DNA from: Cladophialophora immunda
Lineage: Eukaryota > Ascomycota > Eurotiomycetes > Chaetothyriales > Herpotrichiellaceae
DNA length: 64,000 nucleotides
Direction: 5' to 3'
NCBI RefSeq assembly: GCF_000835495.1
Contig: NW_015622547.1
Coordinates: 2,976,001-3,040,000 of the forward strand
The notes under the pieces are model-generated. The model was given only the letters and a program-made list of their open reading frames with translations. It was not told where the DNA came from and made no database searches. Of the stretch, positions 1-11,241 are shown one piece after another. The first letter of the stretch is position 1, and each line of letters starts with the position of its first letter. The translations under genes and the position numbers were made by a program.

Positions 1-561
1 CAGTAAAGGTATCGGAGGCGGCCGCGTGGTCTTTTTTGTCGATGATGTTGGGCTGGATTTGAGTTCTTTGTGAGACTTCTTTTCATCAGCTCTCCGGCTC
101 TCCTTAGATTCAAGAGCTAGCCTGGAGGATGACACTAGGCTGAGGCGCGAACCGAGTTGTCCGATAGCAGTTATGGTGTCAGCGGCAGCGGCTTCAGAGA
201 GACTGAACAAGGTCCGCTGGGACAAGGATATCGTCTTGTGGTCTCCAGCAAGGGCATGATTGATCAAGTTGAGTAGACCCGTGTTGAGGACAAGAAGAGT
301 GTGGGCCAGACTTGACTGAGCAACAGTGTCACCCACTTCAAATTGACGGCCAAATTTTGCGACTTGCTGATCGTATTCGTGCTGGATCTCCACAGGCCGG
401 TTCCTCAGCGAGTGTCGTAGCCACTGTTCTTCCTCCGATGGTCGCGGGAGTCTGGCGTTGGTTTTCCTTTTCTTTCCCCCCAGTCGATGGAAAATGTCCA
501 TTCCACTGCCGAAAGCTGAGATAATGGAGCTCACCACAGAGGAGACATCAATGCCACCCAT
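1..561 (-). CDS. Conserved hypothetical protein, N-terminal part (runs off left edge)
   Basis: An uninterrupted minus-strand frame of 187 codons runs from an ATG at 559-561 to the window edge without a stop, so only the N-terminal part is present. The protein starts MGGIDVSSVVSSIISAFGSG, followed by a basic stretch (GGKKRKT), a helix-rich segment (EEEQWLRHSLRNRPVEIQHEYDQQVAKFG) and a run of small and hydrophobic residues (AHTLLVLNTGLLNLINHAL). After about residue 150 it becomes Lys/Ser-rich. I recall similar unnamed proteins from other filamentous ascomycetes but know no function. The coding call rests on frame length, protein-like composition and absence of stops. It is divergent from the next gene, with about 1 kb between the starts. 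The C-terminus and any downstream introns lie outside the window. Confidence 0.72.
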   Translation of the reverse strand, partial: MGGIDVSSVVSSIISAFGSGMDIFHRLGGKKRKTNARLPRPSEEEQWLRHSLRNRPVEIQHEYDQQVAKFGRQFEVGDTVAQSSLAHTLLVLNTGLLNLINHALAGDHKTISLSQRTLFSLSEAAAADTITAIGQLGSRLSLVSSSRLALESKESRRADEKKSHKELKSSPTSSTKKTTRPPPIPLL

Positions 562-1562
562 GTTGCCGGACGGTACTGCGCCTTTCAGGGTGATAGAATT
601 TGGCACTTTTGATGTCACATAGCATTTAAAGAGAGAAGTAGACGGAGTTGGGAGCTTGCAACGACTGGTCAGTGATAGAAGAAGATAACGCTCACAAAGA
701 AGGCAACATTGGGACGAACGATTGGGAATGTCGAGGAGCAAGAATGAGGAAGGCAACCGTCGAAGCGAGGCTTCTGGTGCTCGGAGGGAGTAACGGTTCA
801 CCTCTGAGAGCCGGGTGATTGGGAACCCTGCATGTGCTTTGCCCAGCGCCTCGAATGGCAATTGCAGGAGGATTTCCTCCAGTCAAGGAAATGATGCAGA
901 GAAAGTCCTGGTGGATGGAGGGGCGAGCCATCAGCTATCACCAAAGCGATCCAAGTCTTGCCCGGGCTGGTATGTGAGTGGTAGGAAGAGTCGGGGTGGA
1001 TGCTGCGAGGTTGACCATGGCGTTTGTTCCAGGCGCTTGCGGAACTGGAGCTTCATCGAATGGACTGCACAGAATGCACACGGGGCGCAGCAGTAGTAGA
1101 GACATTTATGCAGCAGGGCACATTCGGACTCTGCATTTATGGCTGAATTCGAAGAAACACATGAGGCCGTGAACCAGTGAGGAAAAGAGGGCAAGGAACG
1201 AAGCTGCAGGGCGAGAGACCAGACACAGACTCTTGACCAGGACTGGCCTTGGTGGGCGGTGGCAGTCCCTAACAATCATCGAAGGCCGTTGCCCTCTATT
1301 ATTTGTGTTTTCTACAGGCACATGGCACTGCAGGGCGCTGTTTCCGGTTAAAGCTGGTCAAGCCTTGACCCCCAGGATAATCCCGAAACTGCGGAGTTGC
1401 TGCACAAGACGTCCTGGTTACCAGAGTCGGATCGCCCAAGAGTTGAGCCTCAAAAGACCAGAATTGTTGTTTCACGGAACTTTCTACACTGTGCATCACC
1501 AGCCCTCTGATCCCTCTCTTCGCCCACGACTCCAACAAAACCCATCCACCCCTTTGGCGACC
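562..1562. other. Intergenic region between divergent genes
   Basis: About 1 kb between the start codons of the left-edge gene (-) and the GPALPP gene (+). It should hold both promoters and 5' leaders. Short open frames on both strands have no recognisable composition. No repeat or RNA gene was seen. Confidence 0.6.
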
Positions 1563-2596
1563 ATGTCTTCTATCGGCCCCCAACTCCCGCCGCATCTGCA
1601 AAACCGCAAGAGAAGCCATGACGATGAAGACGAATCGTCCGATTCTTCGACTGGCCCTCTTCCTCCCACAAAACCTGCGCAAGAAGGCACAACCTCCTCC
1701 GCAAAGCGACCTCGAGTTGCAGGTCCAACCCTCCCACCGGCACCTTTGGATGAACGCCCGCCTTCAAGTCCTCTTCGACCAACAGAAGAGACAGACTCTG
1801 ACACAAATGAGGAAGAGGAGGAAGATGATGATTTCGGCCCCAGGCTGCCCTCAGCCAACGACCGCCCTACCAAGTCTTCAGCGTCTTCATCGATAGGTCC
1901 TCAAAACTCTACAACTACAGTGTCAACAGCACCAGTAAAGCGTGACGAATGGATGACTGTGGCGCCGTCCAACGGGGACTGGTCAGCAAGAGTTGATCCC
2001 ACCAAGTTGAAGAACCGTAAATTCAACACTGGCCGCGGGGCAAAGGGACCATCACAAGTTCTGGGGGGCTCAGGAGATTCTTCGTGGCATGAAACCCCCG
2101 AACAGAAGCAGGCAAGACTGAAAAGAGAAGTCATGGGTATCAATGACCCTTCTACATCGGCCAAGTCGTCGACGTCTGGCCCAGCGAGAGATCCTCATGA
2201 CGAAGCGACTTCGCGAAGACTGAAGGAATACAATGTAAGGATAGACTTCTTTTTTGGCAAAGAGACCCCCGTTCTGCTCCTGCCTCCCTTCTCCTGTCGG
2301 GTCGCGTGGCATGTATCATTTTGCCATACCCATTTGTGCTTTGCGCTTTCGCATCCACGCCCTCCAAAGTTCCATCCGCTCACCAACATTTGCAGGAGAC
2401 TCAACGCGGACCATCCCTCTACTCCACCCACACCGCTTCCCAGAACAAGCCTCTGGATGATGATCCCAGTGCCCGTGCTTTTGATCGGGAAAAGGACATC
2501 GGGTCTGGTTCGACAATCACCGCCACTCAGCGCAGGGACATGGTCAAGAAGGCGTCGGATTTCTCCTCAAGATTTGAGAAGGCGAGGTACTTGTGA
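1563..2596 (+). CDS. GPALPP-motif / DUF3752 protein
   Basis: Two exons, 1563-2234 and 2396-2596, separated by a 161-bp GTAAGG...TTTGCAG intron in phase 0, give 290 residues. The N-terminus carries SIGPQLPPHL (residue 3 onward), then GPTLPP, FGPRLP and SIGPQ, variants of the GPALPP motif. A Ser/Asp/Glu-rich acidic run (DTNEEEEEDDD) lies between them. The C-terminal half is the DUF3752 region: KRDEWMTVAP, then the joined sequence RRLKEYN|ETQRGPSLYSTH across the splice, and the charged end FSSRFEKARYL. The start is the ATG directly before the first GP motif; the frame is open 330 bp further upstream but without family character. The human relative is GPALPP1, a poorly characterised nuclear protein, and no molecular role can be read here. 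The splice is well supported because the unspliced frame breaks the conserved block. Confidence 0.86.
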
Positions 2597-5500
2597 GGTA
2601 ATATGCGCTTATCCCTTCGACTCCTGGCAGTATCGGTAAGCTCCCACCGTGGCATGCTTTTGCAAAGCCCAATTTGGGCTCAATTCATTTTGCCTGCCTC
2701 GGCAGTGTTCGTCGTCCCGATACGAGCCCGGGGGAGTGGAGAGGGGCGCTGACAATCACGGAGTCGGGGTGCTGTCCATCGCCTACAAGAGGGAAGAGGT
2801 AAGGGGCACGCTTTGCTTTCCTAATCAGTGGCACTTTGGAGGTGTCGGCGTCACCTCTACCATTGCGGAACGTGATGGGCAAGAGTTGAGATTGCACACC
2901 GTTACCCTTGGGCGGAAAAGACGCAACTTACATATGAACCGGAGGCGCGGATGGCGGTGAACGGTCAAAGTGCGACGACAGATGACCGTCTGCTTTCGTG
3001 GTGCTTTGACGCTGTCGCCGTCTCCACCCACATTGCTATTCCCATTCTCACTGCCGATCTGGTTCTGGCTCTGGACTCCCTCCCCCTCGGGCGCGCAATT
3101 CGGGCTCGAGCAAGCCAAATTCCCGCCTCTGTAACGGTCCACTTCCGGCCCAATGGGGGAAAGCCCTGGTCCAAGCGCATTTTCCGGGTTGGGCTGAAGT
3201 CTCTCGCATTATTCCCTCTAGACGGCAATAACCCTATCAGCCGCCCTAGAACTGTCCACATTGCATCCCCCACAGCCTTTTTCGCAAATTTGCGATTCAA
3301 ATTTATCTTGCCAGACGAAGCAGACGTCTCGAGGGTTTCAAGAGACGAGCCCTCCCTCCCCCCAGGGGGGTCTCTTGAAGAATGATTAACCGGACAGACT
3401 CCGGATCAACGGCATGGATTTCCCATGCGTGCTGGAGGGAGTACTCGGTACCTCGTAACGTCGTCGCCATTATTACGGAAGGATCGTGTTCTCACACCCG
3501 ACGGCCAACTCTATCCTTGAAGCAGGACCCCCGTCACCCACCAACCATTTCGAAGCGATAGTTTGGAAACCCGCCCCAAGGATGACTTCGCAAGCTATTG
3601 ACCGCCTGCCCGTTTTGACGTGTTTCCCTTGAATGAGGGCACAAGCTGCGATGTATCTAATAGCGCATCTCTACGCCGCGCCTCCGGATCAGGAAAGCTT
3701 TGCGGCTACGCAGCTGCAGGGTTTGCGAGATTCTCTTGACTTCCAACGACCATGTACCTTGCTCCGCACCTGGGCCTTGGTCCGACATGTGCAGGACTCT
3801 TAGAACGCCCATCCTAGGAACCAAGCCCAGATGCAGGGGATAAGACAAGACAAGCTTTTGGATCCTGACAAATATGAACGGCCTTATTTCCACCTGCCTC
3901 AAGCGGGTTGGGTTATACCAGACTGTGACCATGATGGATGTATTCGAGCCCCAGGTTTCACATCATTCTGGAACAAACTTGAGAAGCGGAAGCGCAAGGC
4001 GCAAGGAAGAGGTCTTGGACGTTGATGCCAGACTGTCCGTGCACCTCCTATGAGAGAAACAGCAGCCCTTGTCGTCTGTTCTAAGCGGCCGACGTCGTCT
4101 TCTGGGGTTTCTCCCGCTCACCTCGCGTTGGCTCCCTCTCGTTTTCCACGATGTACCAAGTATGTGTCTTTGCGTATCTCTGTGTTTCCCGGTCCGCCCG
4201 CCCGTCTCTCACGCCCGGTCATCTCAACCGCCGATACGCAAAACCCCCCAAAACCGTAAGAACTGACTAATAGCGTCCCTCGTACCAATGTTCATGCCTA
4301 TGATTGTGCACGATGGAGGAATGCGCCCGGGCGGCCGCGAATCACGAATCGCGCGAGACTCCCCGTCCTCCCCGATCGATGACCTGCCCATCAATTAGTA
4401 GTTGTGTTCAGCGCCCTCCGCCCTTGGGGACTGGCCGTCGCAAAGTCGGCCGCGTCGGAATGATCGGTTGGGGACGCGTAGATGCGGGACGGGGTGAGAC
4501 TATTACGGCACACAGAGAGAGACTGGTATGCTCCCTTGCCGTTGGTTAGATACGAGGACTGCTTGCCGTACGAGGACATGTGCATGCTCTATCTAGTATA
4601 TGCATGCACGAGAGAGTAGCCGCATTATTCAGTCCTATTGCACACATACTCGGTCCGGCTTGGTACCTTCTTGTGCCAGTCACGTTCTTTTTGTCGGCGC
4701 CATGCCCGTTGTCTCCGTCATTGTCACTGCTACGCTCTGTTTTCGTGTCCCTTTATTCTGGGGGTTCGGGATTTTGTAGATCGATAGTATCGATCGAGTG
4801 ATCCAATTTGTCGTCCCTTCAGAGTTATTGTCATCTCTCTGCCCTTTCCCGGACCAATCAACCCCCCCTGAGCCCTTTGCCTTATTCAGTACCTCATACG
4901 CACGAGGCCCCCATGGGCCACGGCCCCGTTTGGCCCTGTAGCCCCGCAAGGCACCGGTGTGGCGTACCCAGGAAGGGTAGTCGATAAACACCTACGGAGT
5001 ACGAGTAGGTTGGCTAGTCGTAATAGTAGATTCAACGGTTCGATCCCGATCAAGTCCCAACGGGGGAAGCCACAGGAGCTCTTACTCACTACCAGTGGAA
5101 AATCTGCCGTAGGGCGGGCACGGAGCAGAGTGCCTTGGGCGGTTAGTTGTTTACGGAGTAACGTCCATACCCCTCCCACCTCTCTCGTATGTATGTACTT
5201 GTACCTCACCCGGGCACGCTGAACTATCGCGTAGGGCGCTTACGAACAACTAACGGACCTCCACGACCTCACCTCTGACAAGTCCAGGGGGCGGAGCTCC
5301 GAGGAGTACATAGTACGCGCTGCATGACGGGAGGAGAAGGAAAAGGCACTCGATACGAGGTAATACCCAGGCAGTGAAAGCCATGTACTCCGTACTGTAG
5401 CAAGCAGCACGAAAAAAGCCCCTGGCGTGTCTCTGCCTTGCTTAGCCCTACGGCCACCGGGCCCAGCCCTATTAGTGTGCAGCAACTAACCACCAAGTAA

Positions 5501-6061
5501 CCAGCCGTGCCAGTTCCCTCAACCGATCGTGCTGACTCCCGTAAACTCTCAACGACTCGCCAAACGCCCTACCCGACGAAACCTGGCGCAAATCAATCTC
5601 CATACATACGAGGGACAAAATACCTTGGTACCGTTAGGTACTATCCTATTCTATACTTTGTTTCCCCTGCGGCTGGGCGGGCACCGGCGGGTACTGGACC
5701 CCCGTCCCCCCCCCCTCGCGAGGAACAAAAGTTCCAAAACTACGTTACCGAGGAGGCACTACTCGTTGCCATACGCGTGCATACTCAGAGAGGGTATTGG
5801 ACTCTGGTATGTGTTGTTGCATCTGAGGACCCGACCCCCCCGGGGCCTTGCGTCAGAGGGATGACTGCTCTATTACTCAGTCGCTGTTGCGAGGACGGAG
5901 GTTTCCTGTACCCTGCCTACCTAGGTATCTACCTAGGTCTCTACCTACCCATGTTAGGTATGTTACATGCGGTAGGGAGCTGTGGATATGCTGGAGAGGG
6001 AGGTAGGCCAAGTCACAGAACAAACCAATTTGACTTTAGCATGTCGGTGGTGGTCGGCGTC

Positions 6062-6078
6062 GGGGGGGGGGGGGGGGG
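6062..6078. repeat. Homopolymer G17
   Basis: Seventeen consecutive G on the + strand. It is likely length-variable and error-prone to sequence, so its exact length should be treated with caution. Confidence 0.9.
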
Positions 6079-6302
6079 AGAGAGGGCATCTGTCTGGACT
6101 CGGTGCCATAAGCATCGATCGCCATCACCATCACCATCGTCTCCAGCACGGGTGCCGTCATCAAACCCCCAGAGTCGGATGGCTCCGAAGGCGAAGAAGG
6201 TGAAGGCGAAGGCGGGCTGCGAGCGCCACCGCATGACATGACATGACACGACACGACAGACAGCCCGCCGCCACTACGAGCAGGACATCAACTTGGTTCA
6301 AT

Positions 6303-6326
6303 CATTGCCATTGCCATTGCCATTGC
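6303..6326. repeat. CATTGC hexanucleotide repeat, 4 copies
   Basis: Four perfect CATTGC units in the gene-free region, a short microsatellite with no coding context. Confidence 0.9.
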
Positions 6327-7624
6327 TTCTCCCAGACTGGGCAGCCGCAGGCGTCAAGGATCAACGCTACTTGCTGCAAAAGCGATCTTGGGCCCAAAGG
6401 TCCAATGTCCTTCTGTGAATTTGGATTCTGACCCAAAACGTCATCTCACACAGGACCCCAGAGCACCCCCCTTCCCAGCCTGCCTACCAAGCAGAGCCGG
6501 CGAGATCACTCGTCCTTGGGGGAGGACTGGGCTGAATATCCTTGCCGCCTCTGCGACTTACCGCGGGTGGAATTAAAGTGATTACAGGGTAGTCATCGTC
6601 TCATATAGCCGCTCTTCATAGGTAGGGTCGTGCCCATTCACATGTAGCCTTGTACGTGTCGGCCAAAGTTCAAAGGCCGGAAACCCCTTGCTGCACCTTG
6701 GAGACGCAAATGGGTGCCTGCCCCTGCTGCCCGTCTTCCTTACTGCGTCTGGCGTAATTGTCTCATCATCCTTGCCGTTCCCCAACCGGTCTTGGACCAA
6801 CTGACCCCGGCAGGCATTACGAGGCCCTGCGCTCTCTGCAGCCTCAGATGGTCATTGTCTCTCCAATGCTCACCCCCCGCGCCTCTCTACCAAATGCCTT
6901 CGTTGCCTCTCGATCTGCTGAGCTAATGGTGGGTTTGCGGGTCCACTCAAAAGACCAAGATGCGGTCTATTTGCCCAGTCCATGTAGACAAGAGAGGAGG
7001 AGGTGGGCAAACCAGGGTTGGCGGTGAGGCAAAAGGTGAGAGAGGTCTCTGGAAAGCGTTTATCCGCTGTTGCTTTTGGCCCACTCTTCCCGTTATAGCC
7101 ACAGCTTTTGCGTGATCGGTGTCTCAAAGCCATCGAGCAATGCATGGTCAAATATTAGACGGTAATGACTGTGGGTGTTTGGGGCCTGGAATAGTGTAGC
7201 CCATTTTAGATCTCAGGCCGACAATGATATCAGCTGGAGGACCAGCCGTCTGCCTCCCAACAACTGATCTGATGTTGTGCGGTGACGCATCCAACGACAC
7301 TGCTTGGACGGTAATGTCAAGGCAAGTCGCCGGTGGTGCTCCGAAGATCTTTCTGCTTCATGTGGCTGTGAAGTTGGTGCTCAGCCAGGACAAAGTCCGC
7401 AAAAGGACCTCGGGGTCTCGCAGGGCTTTGCTTGTAAAGTATTGTTGAACAATTCAAAAACACCGCCTTCATACTTTTGTCTTGGGTCGGAGAATTAAGG
7501 CTTCCTTGGACCGTGCAATCCCACAACTGCATCCCGTGGAGAGTGGCCTGACACCACCTCCTTGATATCCTCCAATGCGGATGATTCTGCACAATGGCTG
7601 TTGGGTCGTCAGCATTTGAGGCTA

Positions 7625-9433
7625 TCAAAAATGGAAAAAGGGTCTCCAAATACTTACCCACTGAGCCGAGGGGGCAAACGGACAACTCTGCAGGTCAAGT
7701 GTATCCTGCAACAAAGGAGTGGAATCGTAAGGGAACGCCAGGTAGTTGAGACCTGCTTGTGTACTTCGTTTATCCGTGATGAATGCTTCCACTGGGCGGA
7801 TGAGGTCGTGCTCATCTTTGAGACCGGTGCGTTTGTTGTTGATGGACCGGGTGTTTTCAATTTTGATGATCTTTCTTGCAATAAGATATGCGGTACAACT
7901 GGTCCAGTTGTTTTCGACTACCCTCAGAGAGTTGAGGTGTTTCAAGGCCGCTAGACGTGTGGCTGGATCTCGGCATTTGGTAGCGGTGAAAAACAAAGGA
8001 GGAATATATCCCATGTGGTACTCCAGATTCCCCATACCAGTGAAGAACTTGGAAGACTCGTCTTTGGCCCACAGCTCTGCAAAATCGTCGTATTTGTCCA
8101 CAATCCACTTGAACTCCTCGGTGTACTGTTCGTAGACATTCTCATGCTTGCTCGACGACACTCGAAGCATCACGGACAGCATTGTGTAGTGAACTCTGAG
8201 GAGTTGCAGTGCTAAACCGTATTTTTGCTTTTGAGCATCGGGTCGACTCGATTCGAATGTTTCAAAGTGCATGCGCCAGGATTCCAGCAACATTTGAACT
8301 TTGTGTGGTGGCGATGGTCTCCATTGCGCTCTCCTGTAGTCCATTATTCTTGCAATATGGTGGCCAATACCGTCCAAGGCGTGATGAGCTCTGTGGATTT
8401 TGGTGAAATGTTCCACCCACGGTAGTTCCGCACTGGTATTAACGAGGGTGGTACATGCGCACTCGTTGATCGGGAGATCCCCCATGCCGTATGTTGGTGC
8501 TTTGTCGATGTAGGCAAGGAAGATGGGAGCTATGGCTTGAACGATCAACTTTGCGGCGGGGGAAAGCTGTAGGTCTGAAGTTCGGGTAGATTTGACCCAT
8601 TCGTCTATAATGTTCAGACCGGCCTGGATATGCCGGAGTCCAGGCAGTACTGAACCCTTCATGAACTCGCAACAGGCGAACAGAAGACAAGCCATCAAAA
8701 CACTCTCGATCTGCGGAGACGAACAAGTGGCTTGAATGGCCTTGGTGTAATGGGTTTGATAAACCGAGTTCTTTTCGAGGGGAACACCTTCAAGGGCAGA
8801 CGCCTCGACGACAGATGAGGTGGCAAGCAGCATATGCTTGACAGCAGGCTGAGCCACACCGATTTTTGGCAACAGCTCGGCCCAGAAAGAGTGACCTATT
8901 GGTAGGAATAAGTGTCAGAAAGAGGAGAGGCGGGCTAATCGCGCCCAGCGACGAAGGACGTACCAAAATAAGAGGAGAAGATGGGAGCGGCTTGTTCAAC
9001 CCAAAATTGGAACGAGCGTCTGTCGTCGGAGTCGCCAATAGGTGCAAGAGGAGAAACAAATTGAACAATGGCTGTGGTGGTGTTGGTGGTGGTGGTGTCT
9101 TGTTTGGTTTCAGCCACCTTTCGAGGTTTGAATAGCCATGTCTGAGGCGGTTGATAGCCTTCGCATTTGCGCAAAGAGTCGGTGCATTGTCGACAGGCAG
9201 GTTTTCCCTCGTCACATTTAATCCGACGTTTCTGTTCGCATCGTATTAATCTCAAGTGTAATGAAGTCCAACCATGATCAATCGGTACATGAGGGGGGAG
9301 GATGGGTGCGAACAGCAAAAGTGGTAAACCATGAACCGTCGGGGAAGGCGGGTTTGGGGGGACTACCTACCCTACAGGTCATACACCCCGTCTTCACCTT
9401 CTGATGTGGTCGTTTGGCGCGCCCTTGAGCCAT
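7625..9433 (-). CDS. Zn2Cys6 fungal-type transcription factor
   Basis: Three exons on the minus strand: 9371-9433, 8964-9231 and 7625-8895 (introns 139 and 68 bp), giving about 533 residues. Exon 1 starts MAQGRAKRPHQKVKTGCMTCR, and joining to exon 2 restores the zinc cluster C17-x2-C20-x6-C27-x6-C34-x2-C37-x6-C44 (CRKRRIKCDEGKPACRQC). The rest is the helical body usual for this class (SFWAELLPKIGVAQPAVKHMLLATSSVVEA, YGLALQLLRVHY), with no clear named target. It should act in the nucleus as a DNA-binding regulator, probably through CGG half-sites by family rule. The C-terminus is uncertain: a strong donor (GTAAGT at 7658-7663) with a CTGAC branch-like site and CAG acceptors downstream could splice out the last residues into an exon between about 7317 and 7610. 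I give the unspliced stop. No neighbouring biosynthetic genes suggest a pathway. Confidence 0.82.
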
Positions 9434-11241
9434 GGTTCCATAGCAGATTTCAAGGACGTTGTCGAGAGGTTCCGAGGGAGAAAGACGGACAGAGCCACGG
9501 GCACGGCGATATAACCGTGGCCAGAGATGGAAGGGAATCGAGGTGTCGAAAGGGAAGTCCCGAAGTTCGACGGAAGAATGTGCCTGTCGGGCTAGTTCAA
9601 CTAGAGCCCTACTCGATCAGGAGTTGGTCGGCACTAGGCATTCGGTATCGGTTGGCGCGAGTAATAACTAAAGGGAAACCCTGGAGGAGGTGCCGATCTG
9701 ATCATCTGGGTGCTTTTTGATGGTTTTGGCTTGGGTGCCCATTGTCCCCTTTGGGCTGAGAGTTTGCCATTTGTGATTCTGTACAGATAGGTGTTCTAGG
9801 CGATGGCAAAAAAAGGTCTCTCTCTTCCTCTGTGTCTTTCCTTTGACTAATGCTCCCCGTGTTTAAGCTTTGGGATTTGCGAATCCTCTGTCGTCTCGAC
9901 TGGCTCTGTGCATCATCCTAGCGTGGAAAAAGGGCCCAAGGGGGACTTGCCCCCCCGATGGTCGGGGGCTGATGGACCATGGAGGAGGAGGGCATGGAAC
10001 CAGGGAGAGAGAGGGGCCTGGGGGGACACGACCCTACCTGAGTGCCAATAGGCCTTGATCAGGCGAATGCAATCCATGCCAGATGATGCATGCTTACGCA
10101 TCTAACTTCTCATCTGTGACCATTATGTCCCCCAGCCCACTAGCCAATTCATTGGGCTGAGAAACGTAGGCCATGGCTTATTCCCTGACAGCACTTGGGG
10201 TCTGATGCGCACGCCAAGTTGATTGGTTTCAGGATCGTGAATCAATGCAAACACCCCGTACAGGTCGGTACCGTAGCATCGCAGAAGCCTAAGCCCAAGC
10301 AATAATCCCGGGCACGGCGCCAGGCTCTAACGTGACGGGGACTCCCGGAAGGACGGAGGAATAGGGAGGCTGAGGCGTGGGAGGCGGCTGGAGGCTGCAA
10401 GGGCAGGGAGAGCACCAGTGGAGGACGGTAAGGACCTAGGCCTAGATTTATTACATATTCATGCCCACCTAGGCATGGCCTGTTAAGGCTCCTCGAGCTC
10501 TTGGGGCTCCTAGGGCTAGCCTGGTGAGCTTCCGGGGGGCCCTTTTCTGAGCGACTTACTCGTCGTGGTGTTCTTGTAGCCGTCTCTCCGCTCGTCACAA
10601 ACTTGGCGTCATTGAGGCTGTGCTCTCTTGATCTTCCGGATTCCGAAGTCCATTCTCTCTGCCCTATCTATGGATGTACGACAAGGGACGGAGTAGCTAA
10701 GGACGGGATATCGACAAGGCGGCATGCAGCGGACGTCGGGGTTAAGAGAAGGGCCGTCATCTCGGAGGCGAGGGCATTCGGAAGCGCACGATGTTAGGTG
10801 TGTGGTGGACTTGACTGGCGGACAGGATAGACTTGCCAGAACGGAGAAGAGAGAAGTGACAAGGGACACAGGACGGGGTACGGAGTACGAAACACAGATA
10901 GTGAACAGGACTGAGTAAGTCGACCTTTCTCCCAAAGTGTGAGCTTCGTTTCGCAACATACGTAGGAGTGCGGTGAGTCTCAAGGAAGCATTTCCCCAGA
11001 TCCCGGTACCGATGGTGAGGCGAGGAGGCTAGGTGAGGTGAGGGGAAAAAGCTGTCATTGCTGTCCTACGGCGCGTTGCGCTGCTTTTCACTTCATGCCA
11101 CTGTGTTCGCAACAACATTTCACTCACCCTGCCCAACAATCACCTCCATGTCCTCATCCATGGGACTTGGGTTCTTGCATCACCATCTTGTTCCTTGAGA
11201 CACACTAATTAGCTCTCTTTCGCCTTCCATCGCCTCCCGAA
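9434..11241. other. Intergenic region between divergent genes
   Basis: About 1.8 kb shared between the Zn2Cys6 gene (-) and the PDI gene (+), presumably holding both promoters. It contains one TACGGAGTAC palindromic word at 10878-10888 and pyrimidine-rich sequence shortly before the PDI start. No convincing gene was seen. Small frames at 10242-10983 lack family features. Confidence 0.55.

Larger units (their letters stand above)
2597..7624. other. 5-kb gene-free region with microsatellites
   Basis: No frame here has splice structure or composition that I trust as protein. The longest, 5507-6241 (+), is built on repeats and biased sequence. The region holds three TACGGAGTA/TACTCCGTA words (4993-5002, 5152-5160, 5385-5395), a 17-base G run (6062-6078), CATGA-type repeats around 6232-6258 and four CATTGC units at 6303-6326. 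It separates the 3' end of the GPALPP gene from the 3' end of a Zn2Cys6 gene, so it contains two terminators and no obvious coding-gene promoter. A long non-coding RNA or an intron-rich small gene cannot be excluded. Confidence 0.5.

Noticed and set aside
5019..5060. GGTTCGATCCC sequence resembling a tRNA B box
   Set aside because: No acceptor stem, matching A box or anticodon arm could be fitted around it; the similar GGTTCGATCC at 49318 also fails.
5507..6241. 244-codon + strand frame
   Set aside because: Runs through the G17 tract and simple repeats and has compositionally biased, non-protein-like sequence.
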